In this document: positions 1 to 6,363 of the stretch, piece after piece
Position numbering within the stretch: position 1 is the first letter of the stretch
How the letters are laid out: each line of letters begins with the position of its first letter
Source of the DNA: Flavobacteriales bacterium
GTDB lineage: Bacteria > Bacteroidota > Bacteroidia > Flavobacteriales_D > Cryomorphaceae
NCBI GenBank assembly: GCA_020200995.1
Contig: JAIVHQ010000245.1
Coordinates: 1 to 9,254, forward strand
Length of the DNA stretch: 9,254 nucleotides
Direction of reading: 5' to 3'
The notes under the pieces: model-generated
What the model was told of the DNA's origin: nothing
The model's database searches: none
What the model saw: the letters and a program-made list of their open reading frames with translations, nothing else
Translations under genes and position numbers: made by a program

Positions 1-1723
1 ACTCGGGGTAATCTTCCAGCTCCTGTGGTTGAGTTATGTTGGTATGGTAGAGTTCTCCGATCACATTAGCCGAAGGTATGAAATGCATCAGTTCGGAAAC
101 GCTGTCGAGGCAGTTGTTGAATATCCACTTAAAAGCCAGGTATATGAGCGCAAAGAAGAGCCCCAACACGATTGCCGCGAGGAAAGTAATTGGTACCCTG
201 GGCAGCAAAGGCTCAATGCTCGTCAGATAGGCGGGTTCAATAATTTGAATGTTGGGGATGGTGGATACCAGGATGATCTCTGCATTCGACTTTTTTTCGG
301 TAAGGTCGAAATAGATATTTTCATGAATTCTGGAGAAACGTTCGAGGCGCATCAAATCCCTCTGTACTTTCGGAAGTTCTGAGGCACTCTGCTCCATCTC
401 GCGAATTCGCTGGTCTGTATTGTCGATCATCACTTGATTGCTGGACCTTACACCTTTTACGGAGTTCAGAATCGTTCGCCTGTTGGCCTCGATATCCGCT
501 AATATTTTCTTGTAAGCAGGATTGTTTTGTGCGTTGAGGTCTTCGTAGTAAGTCCTGTCCTGCTGTAGCTCTACGAGCTTTTCAGTAAGCTTTGAGATGA
601 GCTGGTCTTTTACGTCAAAGGCCTGCGGGGAGATGAGGTTGCCGTAGTTGTCGTTGTTTTCAAGATACTCTTCCAAATAAGTATAATACTTGTCTTTAAC
701 GATATAGTTCACTTTTCTGTTCTGAAGCTGCGCCGTTTTCTCCAGCAGCAGATTGCCTTCGCGGTTGATGCTTGTGACGGCATTTTCAGTCTTAAATATT
801 TCAACGGCATCTTCACTGCTTGTCAGTTTCGCTTCGACTTTTTCTATTTCTTTTTCCAAATATTTGACGGCCAATTCAAGTATTTCAGTTTTTTGCTTGA
901 GGTGATTTGAAACAAAAACGTCTCCCAGGGCCTGCAGGAAGTCCAGCTGTTTTTCAGGAGTGCTCCCCGAAAGCAAAATTTCAAATACCGAAGATTCAAG
1001 TTCAGACTGCTCCACTTCCAGCGACGCGATGTAATCAAGGGTTAGCGCTCTTGGGTCATTGATTACAAATCCGTAGGACTCACCGAAGCATTCATTTTGG
1101 CGTTCGGATGATAAACCGGTGAAATAATCGCTGGGTCGAATCCGCATGCGGGTATTGTCGAATACAATCCATTCACCAAACCTGAATTCACCGCTTACGT
1201 CAAAGTCATTTTCCTTGTCGGGATATGTGCCATCCACATCAAGGGTGTAAGTGTTCATGTCATTTAACTCTACTTCAAACACAACCCCGTAAGGCGTAGT
1301 ATTCGCATCAAAAGTCATGTAAGTAGAGTCCAGCTCAATCACGAAAGGGGAGTGCTTGTAGAGTTCATTTTTGAATAGTCCGAGCTTGTAATATGAAATG
1401 GTTCCCACCTTTTGCAAAGCCCGGCTCACGATCGGGTGACTGGTCAACACCGATCTTTGATTGCTGTAATAATAGTCGTCAGGTTTATTAAATCCCCCGA
1501 GTGTGGATACCATAGTGCCCGGGTCGGAGGTGCTTTTCGGTTTTTCGATCATCACCCTCGATGCCGCCGTGTAACGCTTGGGGAAGGTAAGCTGAAATAT
1601 AACACCGATCAGAAGCCAAAGCCCCAGAAAGAATAAAATTACCGGCCAGCTTCGCTTGAACCTGTTGATGACGCCGCGAAAATCGATTTCTTCTCGGCGG
1701 AGTATTTCTTTTTCGTTGATCAT
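1..1723 (-). CDS. Wzc/GumC-type polysaccharide chain-length determinant / co-polymerase, 3' end beyond window
   Basis: The reading frame is open from an ATG at 1723 to the left edge (574 residues, no stop). It begins MINEKEILRRE and has a first membrane segment at about residues 24-44 (VILFFLGLWLLIGVIFQLTF). A large periplasmic part rich in coiled-coil-like Glu/Lys/Leu stretches follows, with a Pro-rich Wzz-type motif (PLLPRVP, about 506-511) just before a second membrane segment at about 512-534. About 40 cytoplasmic residues are visible after that. This is the architecture of inner-membrane Wzz/Wzc proteins that control exopolysaccharide or capsule chain length and work with the outer-membrane channel Wza. 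In many Bacteroidota homologues a CpsD-type tyrosine kinase domain follows; here it would lie outside the window, so I cannot say whether it is present. The start lies 2 nt after the stop of the wza-like gene, so the two are almost certainly co-transcribed and probably translationally coupled. There is no obvious Shine-Dalgarno sequence. Confidence 0.9.
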   Translation of the reverse strand, partial: MINEKEILRREEIDFRGVINRFKRSWPVILFFLGLWLLIGVIFQLTFPKRYTAASRVMIEKPKSTSDPGTMVSTLGGFNKPDDYYYSNQRSVLTSHPIVSRALQKVGTISYYKLGLFKNELYKHSPFVIELDSTYMTFDANTTPYGVVFEVELNDMNTYTLDVDGTYPDKENDFDVSGEFRFGEWIVFDNTRMRIRPSDYFTGLSSERQNECFGESYGFVINDPRALTLDYIASLEVEQSELESSVFEILLSGSTPEKQLDFLQALGDVFVSNHLKQKTEILELAVKYLEKEIEKVEAKLTSSEDAVEIFKTENAVTSINREGNLLLEKTAQLQNRKVNYIVKDKYYTYLEEYLENNDNYGNLISPQAFDVKDQLISKLTEKLVELQQDRTYYEDLNAQNNPAYKKILADIEANRRTILNSVKGVRSSNQVMIDNTDQRIREMEQSASELPKVQRDLMRLERFSRIHENIYFDLTEKKSNAEIILVSTIPNIQIIEPAYLTSIEPLLPRVPITFLAAIVLGLFFALIYLAFKWIFNNCLDSVSELMHFIPSANVIGELYHTNITQPQELEDYPE

Positions 1724-1725
1724 GG

Positions 1726-2396
1726 TCAGTCTCTACTAATTAACAGGTAAACGGTTATAGCTGAAAAGGCAAGTCCGATGGCATTGTAAACGTTCTGCAC
1801 ATCTCTCTGGGCGTATTTCTTGCGTTTTTGGGGTTTCACCAGGAGCACATCGTTGGGTTGTAAGAAAAAATTGGGATCATTCAGGAGATTCTGGTCTGTC
1901 AAATCAACTGAAAACAAGTGATTGACTCCATTTCTGTTTCGAACTATTTTCACTTCTTCCCTACTCGCGAAGTCAGTAGCGTCCGCGGCCAGGCCCATGG
2001 CTTCAAATACATTGATCTTATGGTTGAACACCGGGTAACGCCCGGGGCGATTGACCTCTCCCAGTACCGTTACGAAGTAGTTCATTAAAAAAACTTTGAT
2101 CGCGGGCTCCGCAAAAACTCGTGAAGCAGCGTTGTACACCGCATTCTGAGCTTCGAGCTATTATCCATCCTCCCTATGTTTTGAGACATTTCGGGATGGT
2201 CAGACTTTACGTAAATGATGTCGCCCTGCTCGATCAGGTAAGCATCACCTGTCGCATTGAAAACGGTGTCAGCAAGGTAGTTGTGGGGCTTTGCTTTGCT
2301 GTAATCCTGCAAATAAACAATCCGTTTGTTCGAGATACACGATGCCATCAGGGCACCCGTAACGGCGATAAATAAAAATCTCAGTGTTGTTTTCAT
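1726..2396 (-). pseudogene. Wza/BexD-family polysaccharide export lipoprotein, internally deleted and frame-broken
   Basis: The 5' half (ATG at 2396, frame closed by TAA at 2085-2087) gives a lipoprotein signal peptide with Cys20 (ALMASC). It then gives NKRIVYLQDY and the start of the export domain (YLIEQGDIIYVK). The 3' half lies in another frame, recognisable from about 2157 (LEAQNAVYNAASRVFAEPA) to TGA at 1726. It carries an SLBB-like segment (YFVTVLGEVNRPGRYPVF, FEAMGLAADATDF, FFLQPNDVLLVKP) and a C-terminal hydrophobic stretch (AIGLAFSAITVYLLI). Intact relatives as I recall them are about 260-275 residues; the two halves sum to about 223. The missing part is the region around the TVNDSGYIxLPVLG-type core between GDxxYVK and LTLEEAQ. 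The break therefore looks like an internal deletion of roughly 40-50 codons that also shifts frame. If intact, the product would be the outer-membrane exit channel for capsule or exopolysaccharide. An ATG at 2396 is preferred to the adjoining TTG at 2399. An assembly error is the main alternative. Confidence 0.8.
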
Positions 2397-2590
2397 CAAG
2401 GGGACAGGTTAGTCAACATAAAAGCCAATTTAGACGCACCATCCACAGCGGCGGTGCCTTTTCAATTGAACGTCCTTATTCGTAGGAATCGTATGGATTG
2501 TTTCAATTCAAAAAATGAAAGCCGGTAAGTCTTTGTGCTATGAAAGAACTTTATGAAGCGTAATTCAAAGTACAGGATTTCAATAACACG

Positions 2591-2621
2591 CAAATCTAAT
2601 GTGAAATATTGAACGAGTAAA
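2591..2621 (-). promoter_or_regulatory. Candidate Bacteroidota promoter for the wza-wzc operon
   Basis: On the minus strand TTTA (2621-2618) is followed by 19 nt and then TAGATTTG (2598-2591). This fits the Bacteroidota consensus TTTG-N19-TAnnTTTG with one mismatch in the -33 box. Transcription would start near 2585, giving a leader of roughly 190 nt before the ATG at 2396. It is the best match I found in the gap, but short AT-rich motifs can occur by chance. Confidence 0.45.
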
Positions 2622-2790
2622 GTAAAACTTTCGTGGAGCTCGCCTGTTTCTTAGTGTATTATTAATGAGGGGTTAAGCGTGGACTCTGACAATTTTTCAC
2701 GCTTTGAACCTGTGACGGTATTTTCGTATTCAGGCCTTTTGTCGCGAAATTGAGAAGGGCAATAATGATGTTTTTACAGGAATCAAATTG

Positions 2791-2798
2791 TTAATTTG
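2791..2798 (+). promoter_or_regulatory. Weak -7 promoter element candidate upstream of cysQ
   Basis: TTAATTTG at 2791-2798 matches TAnnTTTG with one mismatch and is followed by C, as is common in Bacteroidota promoters. No good TTTG is found 19-20 nt upstream. If used, transcription would begin near 2805, which would exclude the upstream TTG at 2804 and agree with translation from the ATG at 2837. Confidence 0.25.
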
Positions 2799-2836
2799 CA
2801 GGATTGAATCAAATTGTTCAAAGTTTAATAATTCTG

Positions 2837-3628
2837 ATGAAAGACCTATTATCGCTCGCCATTAAAGCGGCTTACCAAGGAGGCCTCGAGATCCTCGAAG
2901 TTTACAATTCAGACTTCACTGTAGAGCACAAAGACGACAAATCGCCCCTCACCCTTGCGGATAAACGCGCCCACCTCAAAATCGTCGAGTATTTGGAAAC
3001 CACCGAAATTCCCATCCTCAGCGAAGAGGGAAGGTCCATTCCCTTCGACGAGCGTTCTTCGTGGAGGCGATTCTGGATGGTGGATCCCCTTGACGGCACC
3101 AAAGAATTTGTGAAGCGAAACGGCGAATTCACCGTCAATATAGCCCTGATTGAAGACGGTCAAGCACTGGGTGGGGTTATCTACGTACCCGTCAAAAATG
3201 AGCTTTATGTGGGCCTTGCAGGAGTCGGCGCATTTAAGCTTGAAAATTATTCAGCAGATAGCCCGAGCGATTTTGATGCCGTGGCAGCAGTCGGCAAGGC
3301 ACTTCCCGAATCTAACAAATCAAGACCTTATACCGCCGTGGGCAGCAGGTCGCACAAATCGCCAGAGACGGAAGCGTTCTTTGATGAACTCAAAAAAACG
3401 CACGGTGAAATTGAGGTTGTATCCATGGGCAGTTCACTGAAAATATGCCTGGTGGCTGAGGGGGTCGCTGATGTTTATCCGCGCTTCGCTCCTACCATGG
3501 AGTGGGACACTGCCGCCGGACATGCCATTGTACGCGGGGCGGGTAAGGAAATAATCGACCATACCACAAGAGAACCCATGAAGTACAACAAAGAGAATTT
3601 GCTCAACAATTGGTTTATAGTTCAATGA
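2837..3628 (+). CDS. cysQ: 3'(2'),5'-bisphosphate nucleotidase CysQ
   Basis: The 263-residue product belongs to the Mg2+-dependent inositol monophosphatase/CysQ phosphatase family. The family hydrolyses 3'-phosphoadenosine 5'-phosphate (pAp) to AMP, and in some members PAPS, keeping sulfate-assimilation by-products low. Visible metal-site motifs are SEEGR (Glu63-Glu64), the signature DPLDGT (83-88) followed by KEFVKRNGEFTVNIALIE, and the C-terminal MEWDTAAGHAI (221-231, Asp224). The sequence YRFAPT-like YPRFAPTMEWDTAAG and the segment GSSLKICLVAEGVADVYPR are typical of CysQ rather than IMPase or SuhB. The ATG at 2837 gives MKDLLSLAIKAA, the usual family N-terminus; an in-frame TTG at 2804 would add 11 residues that resemble nothing in the family. 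Length is close to that of E. coli CysQ (246). It stands alone, converging on the protease gene 40 nt away, with no other sulfate-assimilation gene in view. Confidence 0.93.
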   Translation: MKDLLSLAIKAAYQGGLEILEVYNSDFTVEHKDDKSPLTLADKRAHLKIVEYLETTEIPILSEEGRSIPFDERSSWRRFWMVDPLDGTKEFVKRNGEFTVNIALIEDGQALGGVIYVPVKNELYVGLAGVGAFKLENYSADSPSDFDAVAAVGKALPESNKSRPYTAVGSRSHKSPETEAFFDELKKTHGEIEVVSMGSSLKICLVAEGVADVYPRFAPTMEWDTAAGHAIVRGAGKEIIDHTTREPMKYNKENLLNNWFIVQ

Positions 3629-3668
3629 CGGCGGCAATTATGCCCTGAATCATCATTTTGCTATGACA

Positions 3669-5324
3669 TCACAGTTTTCGAGCTGCCGCTTTTTGCGAAT
3701 TTTCTGAAGAATTCTTTTCAGCCACTGTTTCCATAGCCACGCGCAACACATTGTCGTCTGCTTTCATCACGGCGTAGAATCCATCATTTCCCCAAATGTT
3801 TCTGGCGATATATGCCTTGAGCCGTGTTTTTAATACATCTTTTGACTGTCGAATGCCCGAAAGATCGGGTGCGGCGCCCTTGCTGTCGGCGTAATCCACA
3901 AAATCATCGAAAACCGATTCTTCAATTTGAAAGCTGCTGTCAAATGTGTAGAACGAATCAAAACTGCCGAGCTCCTCGCGGTGTTGGTCGGCGTAGTCGA
4001 AGCCAAATTGATTGACAATGCCTCTGTAGCTCACAGCGCTCAAATATTCAGATGCCCCGAGGGTGTCGAGACCCACAAATACGTCGGGAGTGATGCCGCC
4101 GCCTCCGTACACCGTCTTGCCACCGGGTGTGGTGAACACCAATGAGTCCGGCAGGGGAATGCTGTCGGCTGACTCGAGTTCACCGGAAATATAGCGCATT
4201 TCGTAATCCGCTTCATAATCTATCTCGTGGCCGTAGGGTTTTTGAATGCTGCGACCTGTCGGGGTGTAATACCTTGCCACCGTGAGCCGCAATGCTGAAT
4301 TGTCGCGCAAATTCAAATGCTCCTGGACGAGGCCTTTTCCGAAACTTCTACGACCTACGATTGTTCCGCGGTCATTGTCCTGAATGGCGCCCGCCAAAAT
4401 CTCCGACGCAGAAGCAGACCCCTGGTTGATGAGCACCACGACGGGCATGTCCGAATATTTTCCGCGCTTCCTGGCGTGATACGAACGGCGAGGACTCGAT
4501 TTCCCCTCGGTGTAAACGATCAGCTGACCTTTTTGCAAAAATTCTTCTGCCACTTTTACAGCGGCGTCGAGGTAGCCTCCTCCGTTTCCACGAAGGTCTA
4601 TGATCAGGTTTTTCATCCCGCTGCTTTCCAGAGCAGCAGTGTGCTCCATAAATTCGTCGTGGGTGGTTCGCGCGAAACGGCTTATTTTAATAAATCCCGT
4701 GGTTTCATCAAGCATTTGCCCCGTTGCAACGCTGTTCAGCGGAATTTTCCCTCGGGTTATTTCAAATGAAATTTTCTCCTTATAGCGCAGGATATCCACC
4801 TTGACCACAGTTTTGCTCGGGCCTTTCAATCTTTTTATCACGCCATCATTTCCGATGTCCACACCTGCGATATTCTCACCGTCTACAGCAACGATTTTGT
4901 CGCCGGCCATGATACCGAGCTGCTCACTAGGCCCTCCTTCGATGGCAGCCACCACGCGAACGGTATCATTTTGAATTAAAAATTCCACCCCGATGCCTTC
5001 AAAATTCCCTTCCAAGGGTTCGGTGTATCCCGAAAGCTCTTCTGCCGATATGTAGTAAGAGTGGGGATCCAAATCCTCAAGAATGGCCGCAATGGCTTTG
5101 TCGATCAGCTTGTTTTTAGTCACCGAGTCTACATACTGGTCTTCTATATAGTTGATGATTTGAGAAATCTTGTCACCCTGACTTTGGGGCTTTCTCGACA
5201 TGATGATCGACTCTCCCGAACTGTCGGTAAAGTAGCTGCCTATGTATATACCCGTCACGAGCATCACCGCCAGAAATACGGGATAGTAGATGATGAGCTT
5301 GTTGCTGTTATGATTCTGATTCAT
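3669..5324 (-). CDS. S41-family C-terminal processing peptidase with PDZ domain
   Basis: This 551-residue protein is a CtpA/Prc-type serine protease anchored in the inner membrane and acting in the periplasm, where the family trims or degrades proteins recognised by their C-termini. Domains in order are: an N-terminal membrane anchor at about 9-31; a short helical region (about 50-100, with ILEDLDPHSYYI); a PDZ domain at about 100-190 (EGIGVEF, LGIMAGDKIVAVDG); the S41 core at about 195-365 (LIIDLRGNGGG at 240-250); and a C-terminal region of about 185 residues that I cannot assign in detail. The catalytic residues can be placed as Ser305 (GSASASEI), Lys330 (RSFGKGLVQ) and Gln334; their spacings of 25 and 29 residues match the Ser309/Lys334/Gln338 set of Bacillus CtpB. 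The start ATG at 5324 overlaps the 3' end of the dCMP deaminase gene by 17 nt, implying one transcript. No strong terminator hairpin follows the stop. The natural substrate is unknown. Confidence 0.95.
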   Translation of the reverse strand: MNQNHNSNKLIIYYPVFLAVMLVTGIYIGSYFTDSSGESIIMSRKPQSQGDKISQIINYIEDQYVDSVTKNKLIDKAIAAILEDLDPHSYYISAEELSGYTEPLEGNFEGIGVEFLIQNDTVRVVAAIEGGPSEQLGIMAGDKIVAVDGENIAGVDIGNDGVIKRLKGPSKTVVKVDILRYKEKISFEITRGKIPLNSVATGQMLDETTGFIKISRFARTTHDEFMEHTAALESSGMKNLIIDLRGNGGGYLDAAVKVAEEFLQKGQLIVYTEGKSSPRRSYHARKRGKYSDMPVVVLINQGSASASEILAGAIQDNDRGTIVGRRSFGKGLVQEHLNLRDNSALRLTVARYYTPTGRSIQKPYGHEIDYEADYEMRYISGELESADSIPLPDSLVFTTPGGKTVYGGGGITPDVFVGLDTLGASEYLSAVSYRGIVNQFGFDYADQHREELGSFDSFYTFDSSFQIEESVFDDFVDYADSKGAAPDLSGIRQSKDVLKTRLKAYIARNIWGNDGFYAVMKADDNVLRVAMETVAEKNSSENSQKAAARKL

Positions 5325-5778
5325 TTTCTTCCAATGGGATATGTTCCACTTGTATACCTGCGTCTCTTAGGAGTTGCAGGCCCTCACCGTCTTTGTACAA
5401 ATTGCTGCACACCACTCTTTTAATGCCAACCTGCAACACCATTTTGCTGCAATCCTTACAAGGCGATAATGTAAGGTATAACGTCGAATCCTGTGCATTG
5501 TTGGTGCTTCTGGCCACTTTAGAGATGGCGTTGGCTTCGGCGTGCAGTACGTACCACAAGGTGGCACCCGCTTCATCTTCGCAATCGTTGTCGAATCCCG
5601 ACGGTGTTCCGTTGTACCCGTCTGAAATTATCATGCCGTTTTTCACAATGATGGCGCCCACCTTCTTTCGTGTGCAGTGAGAAAGCCTGCTCCACTCATG
5701 CGCCATGCGCAGGTAGGCCCGGTCATAGCGCAGTTGCTTTTGCGCATCATCATAAGTGAGAACTCCTTCGGCGATCAT
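5308..5778 (-). CDS. Deoxycytidylate (dCMP) deaminase, ComEB family
   Basis: The product is a zinc-dependent cytidine/deoxycytidylate deaminase that converts dCMP to dUMP for thymidylate synthesis. Numbering from the ATG at 5778 (156 residues), the zinc site is His79 with catalytic Glu81 (VLHAEANAIS) and Cys107/Cys110 (LSPCKDCSKM). The family-typical segments KQLRYDRAYLRMAHEWSRLS, KKVGAIIVKNGMIISDGYNG and GTPSGFDNDCED are all present. Start choice: the frame stays open upstream to a GTG at 5856, which would add 26 residues (MELSPSLTQALATTTHPFVL...) that do not resemble the family. The ATG at 5778 places the conserved QLRYDRAYLRM near residue 15 as in homologues, so I prefer it, moderately. 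On the minus strand TTAACTTTA lies just upstream, but it has no matching -33 box and I do not call it a promoter. The 3' end overlaps the S41 protease start by 17 nt; I recall this gene pair being common in Flavobacteriia. Confidence 0.93.
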   Translation of the reverse strand: MIAEGVLTYDDAQKQLRYDRAYLRMAHEWSRLSHCTRKKVGAIIVKNGMIISDGYNGTPSGFDNDCEDEAGATLWYVLHAEANAISKVARSTNNAQDSTLYLTLSPCKDCSKMVLQVGIKRVVCSNLYKDGEGLQLLRDAGIQVEHIPLEENESES

Positions 5779-5977
5779 ATCTTTAATACGTAAAGTTAAT
5801 ACGAATGGATGGGTTGTGGTTGCCAAAGCCTGCGTTAAAGAAGGTGAAAGCTCCACAGAATGTCACCTGAGTCTGAATTTTCAATTGATTTTAAGCAGGT
5901 AATCAGCTTACAATTAACGAACGGAGATGACTCCCATTAAAGACCTTTATGGGTAAAAACTCACCCGCATTTCTTTC

Positions 5978-6008
5978 TTTGGTTTGTGAAGTCGATTGAT
6001 TAGCTTTG
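5978..6008 (+). promoter_or_regulatory. Consensus Bacteroidota promoter of tRNA-Leu
   Basis: TTTG (5978-5981), a 19-nt spacer and TAGCTTTG (6001-6008) match the Bacteroidota primary-sigma consensus TTTG-N19-TAnnTTTG exactly. Transcription would start near 6014-6016, only a few nucleotides before the mature tRNA 5' end at 6019. This is a strong promoter for a short stable-RNA unit. Confidence 0.85.
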
Positions 6009-6018
6009 CAGCCCTTTT

Positions 6019-6102
6019 GCCCGGGTGGCGGAATTGGTAGACGCGTCGGATTCAAAATCCGATTCTCGCAAGGGAGTGTGGGTTCGATTCCCACCTCGGG
6101 TA
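6019..6102 (+). tRNA. tRNA-Leu, anticodon CAA
   Basis: An 84-nt class II tRNA with a full cloverleaf. The acceptor is GCCCGGG (6019-6025) paired with CTCGGGT (6095-6101), including G-U pairs at 1-72 and 6-67. The discriminator is A6102, as expected for leucine. The D-arm region holds GGCGGAATTGGTAGACGC. The anticodon stem TCGGA/TCCGA (6046-6050, 6058-6062) encloses the loop TTCAAAA with anticodon CAA at 6053-6055, reading the codon UUG. A long variable arm follows. The T-arm is GTGGG (6078-6082), loop TTCGATT and CCCAC (6090-6094). The 3' CCA is not encoded (the next bases are CAT), so it must be added by tRNA nucleotidyltransferase. Confidence 0.97.
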
Positions 6103-6113
6103 CATCTCAAATT

Positions 6114-6141
6114 AAGCTCTTCGTTTTGAAGGGCTTTTTTT
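6114..6141 (+). terminator. Intrinsic terminator of the tRNA-Leu unit
   Basis: A 9-bp stem, AAGCTCTTC (6114-6122) with GAAGGGCTT (6128-6136), one G-U pair and a 5-nt loop, runs into a T tract (6135-6141). It lies 11 nt after the tRNA 3' end and should end its transcript, insulating it from prs. Confidence 0.85.
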
Positions 6142-6215
6142 ATGGTATTGTGAACGGGCATCACGGTGTTGGAATTGTGGTGACTGTTAGCAGGGTTGAC
6201 TGTTGAATGGAGCCA

Positions 6216-6248
6216 CGCTCATACATCATTGAATCAATGATTTGAGTG
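6216..6248. repeat. Imperfect palindrome upstream of prs
   Basis: ATCATTG (6225-6231) and CAATGAT (6235-6241) form a perfect 7-bp inverted repeat around AAT. It is extended by CGCTCA (6216-6221) pairing with TGAGTG (6243-6248, one G-U) across a small asymmetric bulge. A second short hairpin, GGAAG-CGGC-CTTCC, follows at 6251-6264. No T tract follows either, so they are not canonical terminators. They lie about 60-90 nt upstream of the prs promoter, where an operator is possible but unproven. Confidence 0.35.
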
Positions 6249-6307
6249 CGGGAAGCGGCCTTCCGGCAAAATATTTCGCCCCCGGGGTCAGCGCTTAGAG
6301 AATTGCC

Positions 6308-6339
6308 CTTGGTTTAAAGCCTTGCAGTTTGTACATTTG
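6308..6339 (+). promoter_or_regulatory. Promoter of the prs-rplY-pth operon
   Basis: The -7 element TACATTTG (6332-6339) fits TAnnTTTG exactly. A TTG core (CTTGG, 6308-6312) lies at the right distance (19-20 nt spacer). Transcription would start near 6346, leaving a leader of about 18 nt before the ATG at 6364. No Shine-Dalgarno sequence is seen, as is usual in this phylum. Confidence 0.7.
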
Positions 6340-6363
6340 CACCCCTTTTAAGACGCCTCCACC

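Larger units (their letters stand above)
2397..2836. other. AT-rich intergenic region between divergent export operon and cysQ
   Basis: This 440-nt gap separates divergent genes and I see no plausible coding region in it. It holds the minus-strand promoter candidate (2591-2621) and a weaker plus-strand candidate (2791-2798). There is a loose inverted repeat, AAGCGTG at 2675-2681 and CACGCTT at 2698-2704, with a 16-nt loop. The motif TTTCAATT occurs at 2460-2467 and 2501-2508 and as TTTCAATA at 2578-2585, all within the predicted leader of the export operon. I see no recognisable riboswitch, tRNA or insertion-sequence end. Confidence 0.6.

Noticed and set aside
29..382. Plus-strand 117-codon open frame at the left edge
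   Set aside because: It is antisense to the wzc-like gene, which has a continuous, well-motivated frame through this region.
2085..2165. Programmed ribosomal frameshift in the wza-like gene
   Set aside because: A -1 shift would join the halves, but no slippery heptamer is visible and the joined protein would still lack the central part of the export domain.
3629..3668. Terminator between convergent cysQ and the S41 protease gene
   Set aside because: Only a 4-bp GGCA-ATTA-TGCC hairpin (3633-3644) is present and no proper T tract follows.
4317..5423. Plus-strand open frames of 61-150 codons opposite the S41 protease and dCMP deaminase
   Set aside because: They are antisense to strongly supported genes with complete catalytic motifs, and their translations look like random reverse-frame protein.
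5933..5953. Hairpin CCCATTAAA/TTTATGGG between the deaminase gene and the tRNA promoter
   Set aside because: The stem has a bulge and no T tract on either strand; it is too weak to call as a terminator or operator.
5903..6094. Minus-strand 63-codon open frame beginning MGIEPTLPCENRILNP
   Set aside because: It is the antisense reading of tRNA-Leu, a well-known source of spurious proteins of this type.
6006..6206. Plus-strand 66-codon open frame across the tRNA and its terminator
   Set aside because: It translates the tRNA itself and the terminator; no family resemblance and no reason to be coding.
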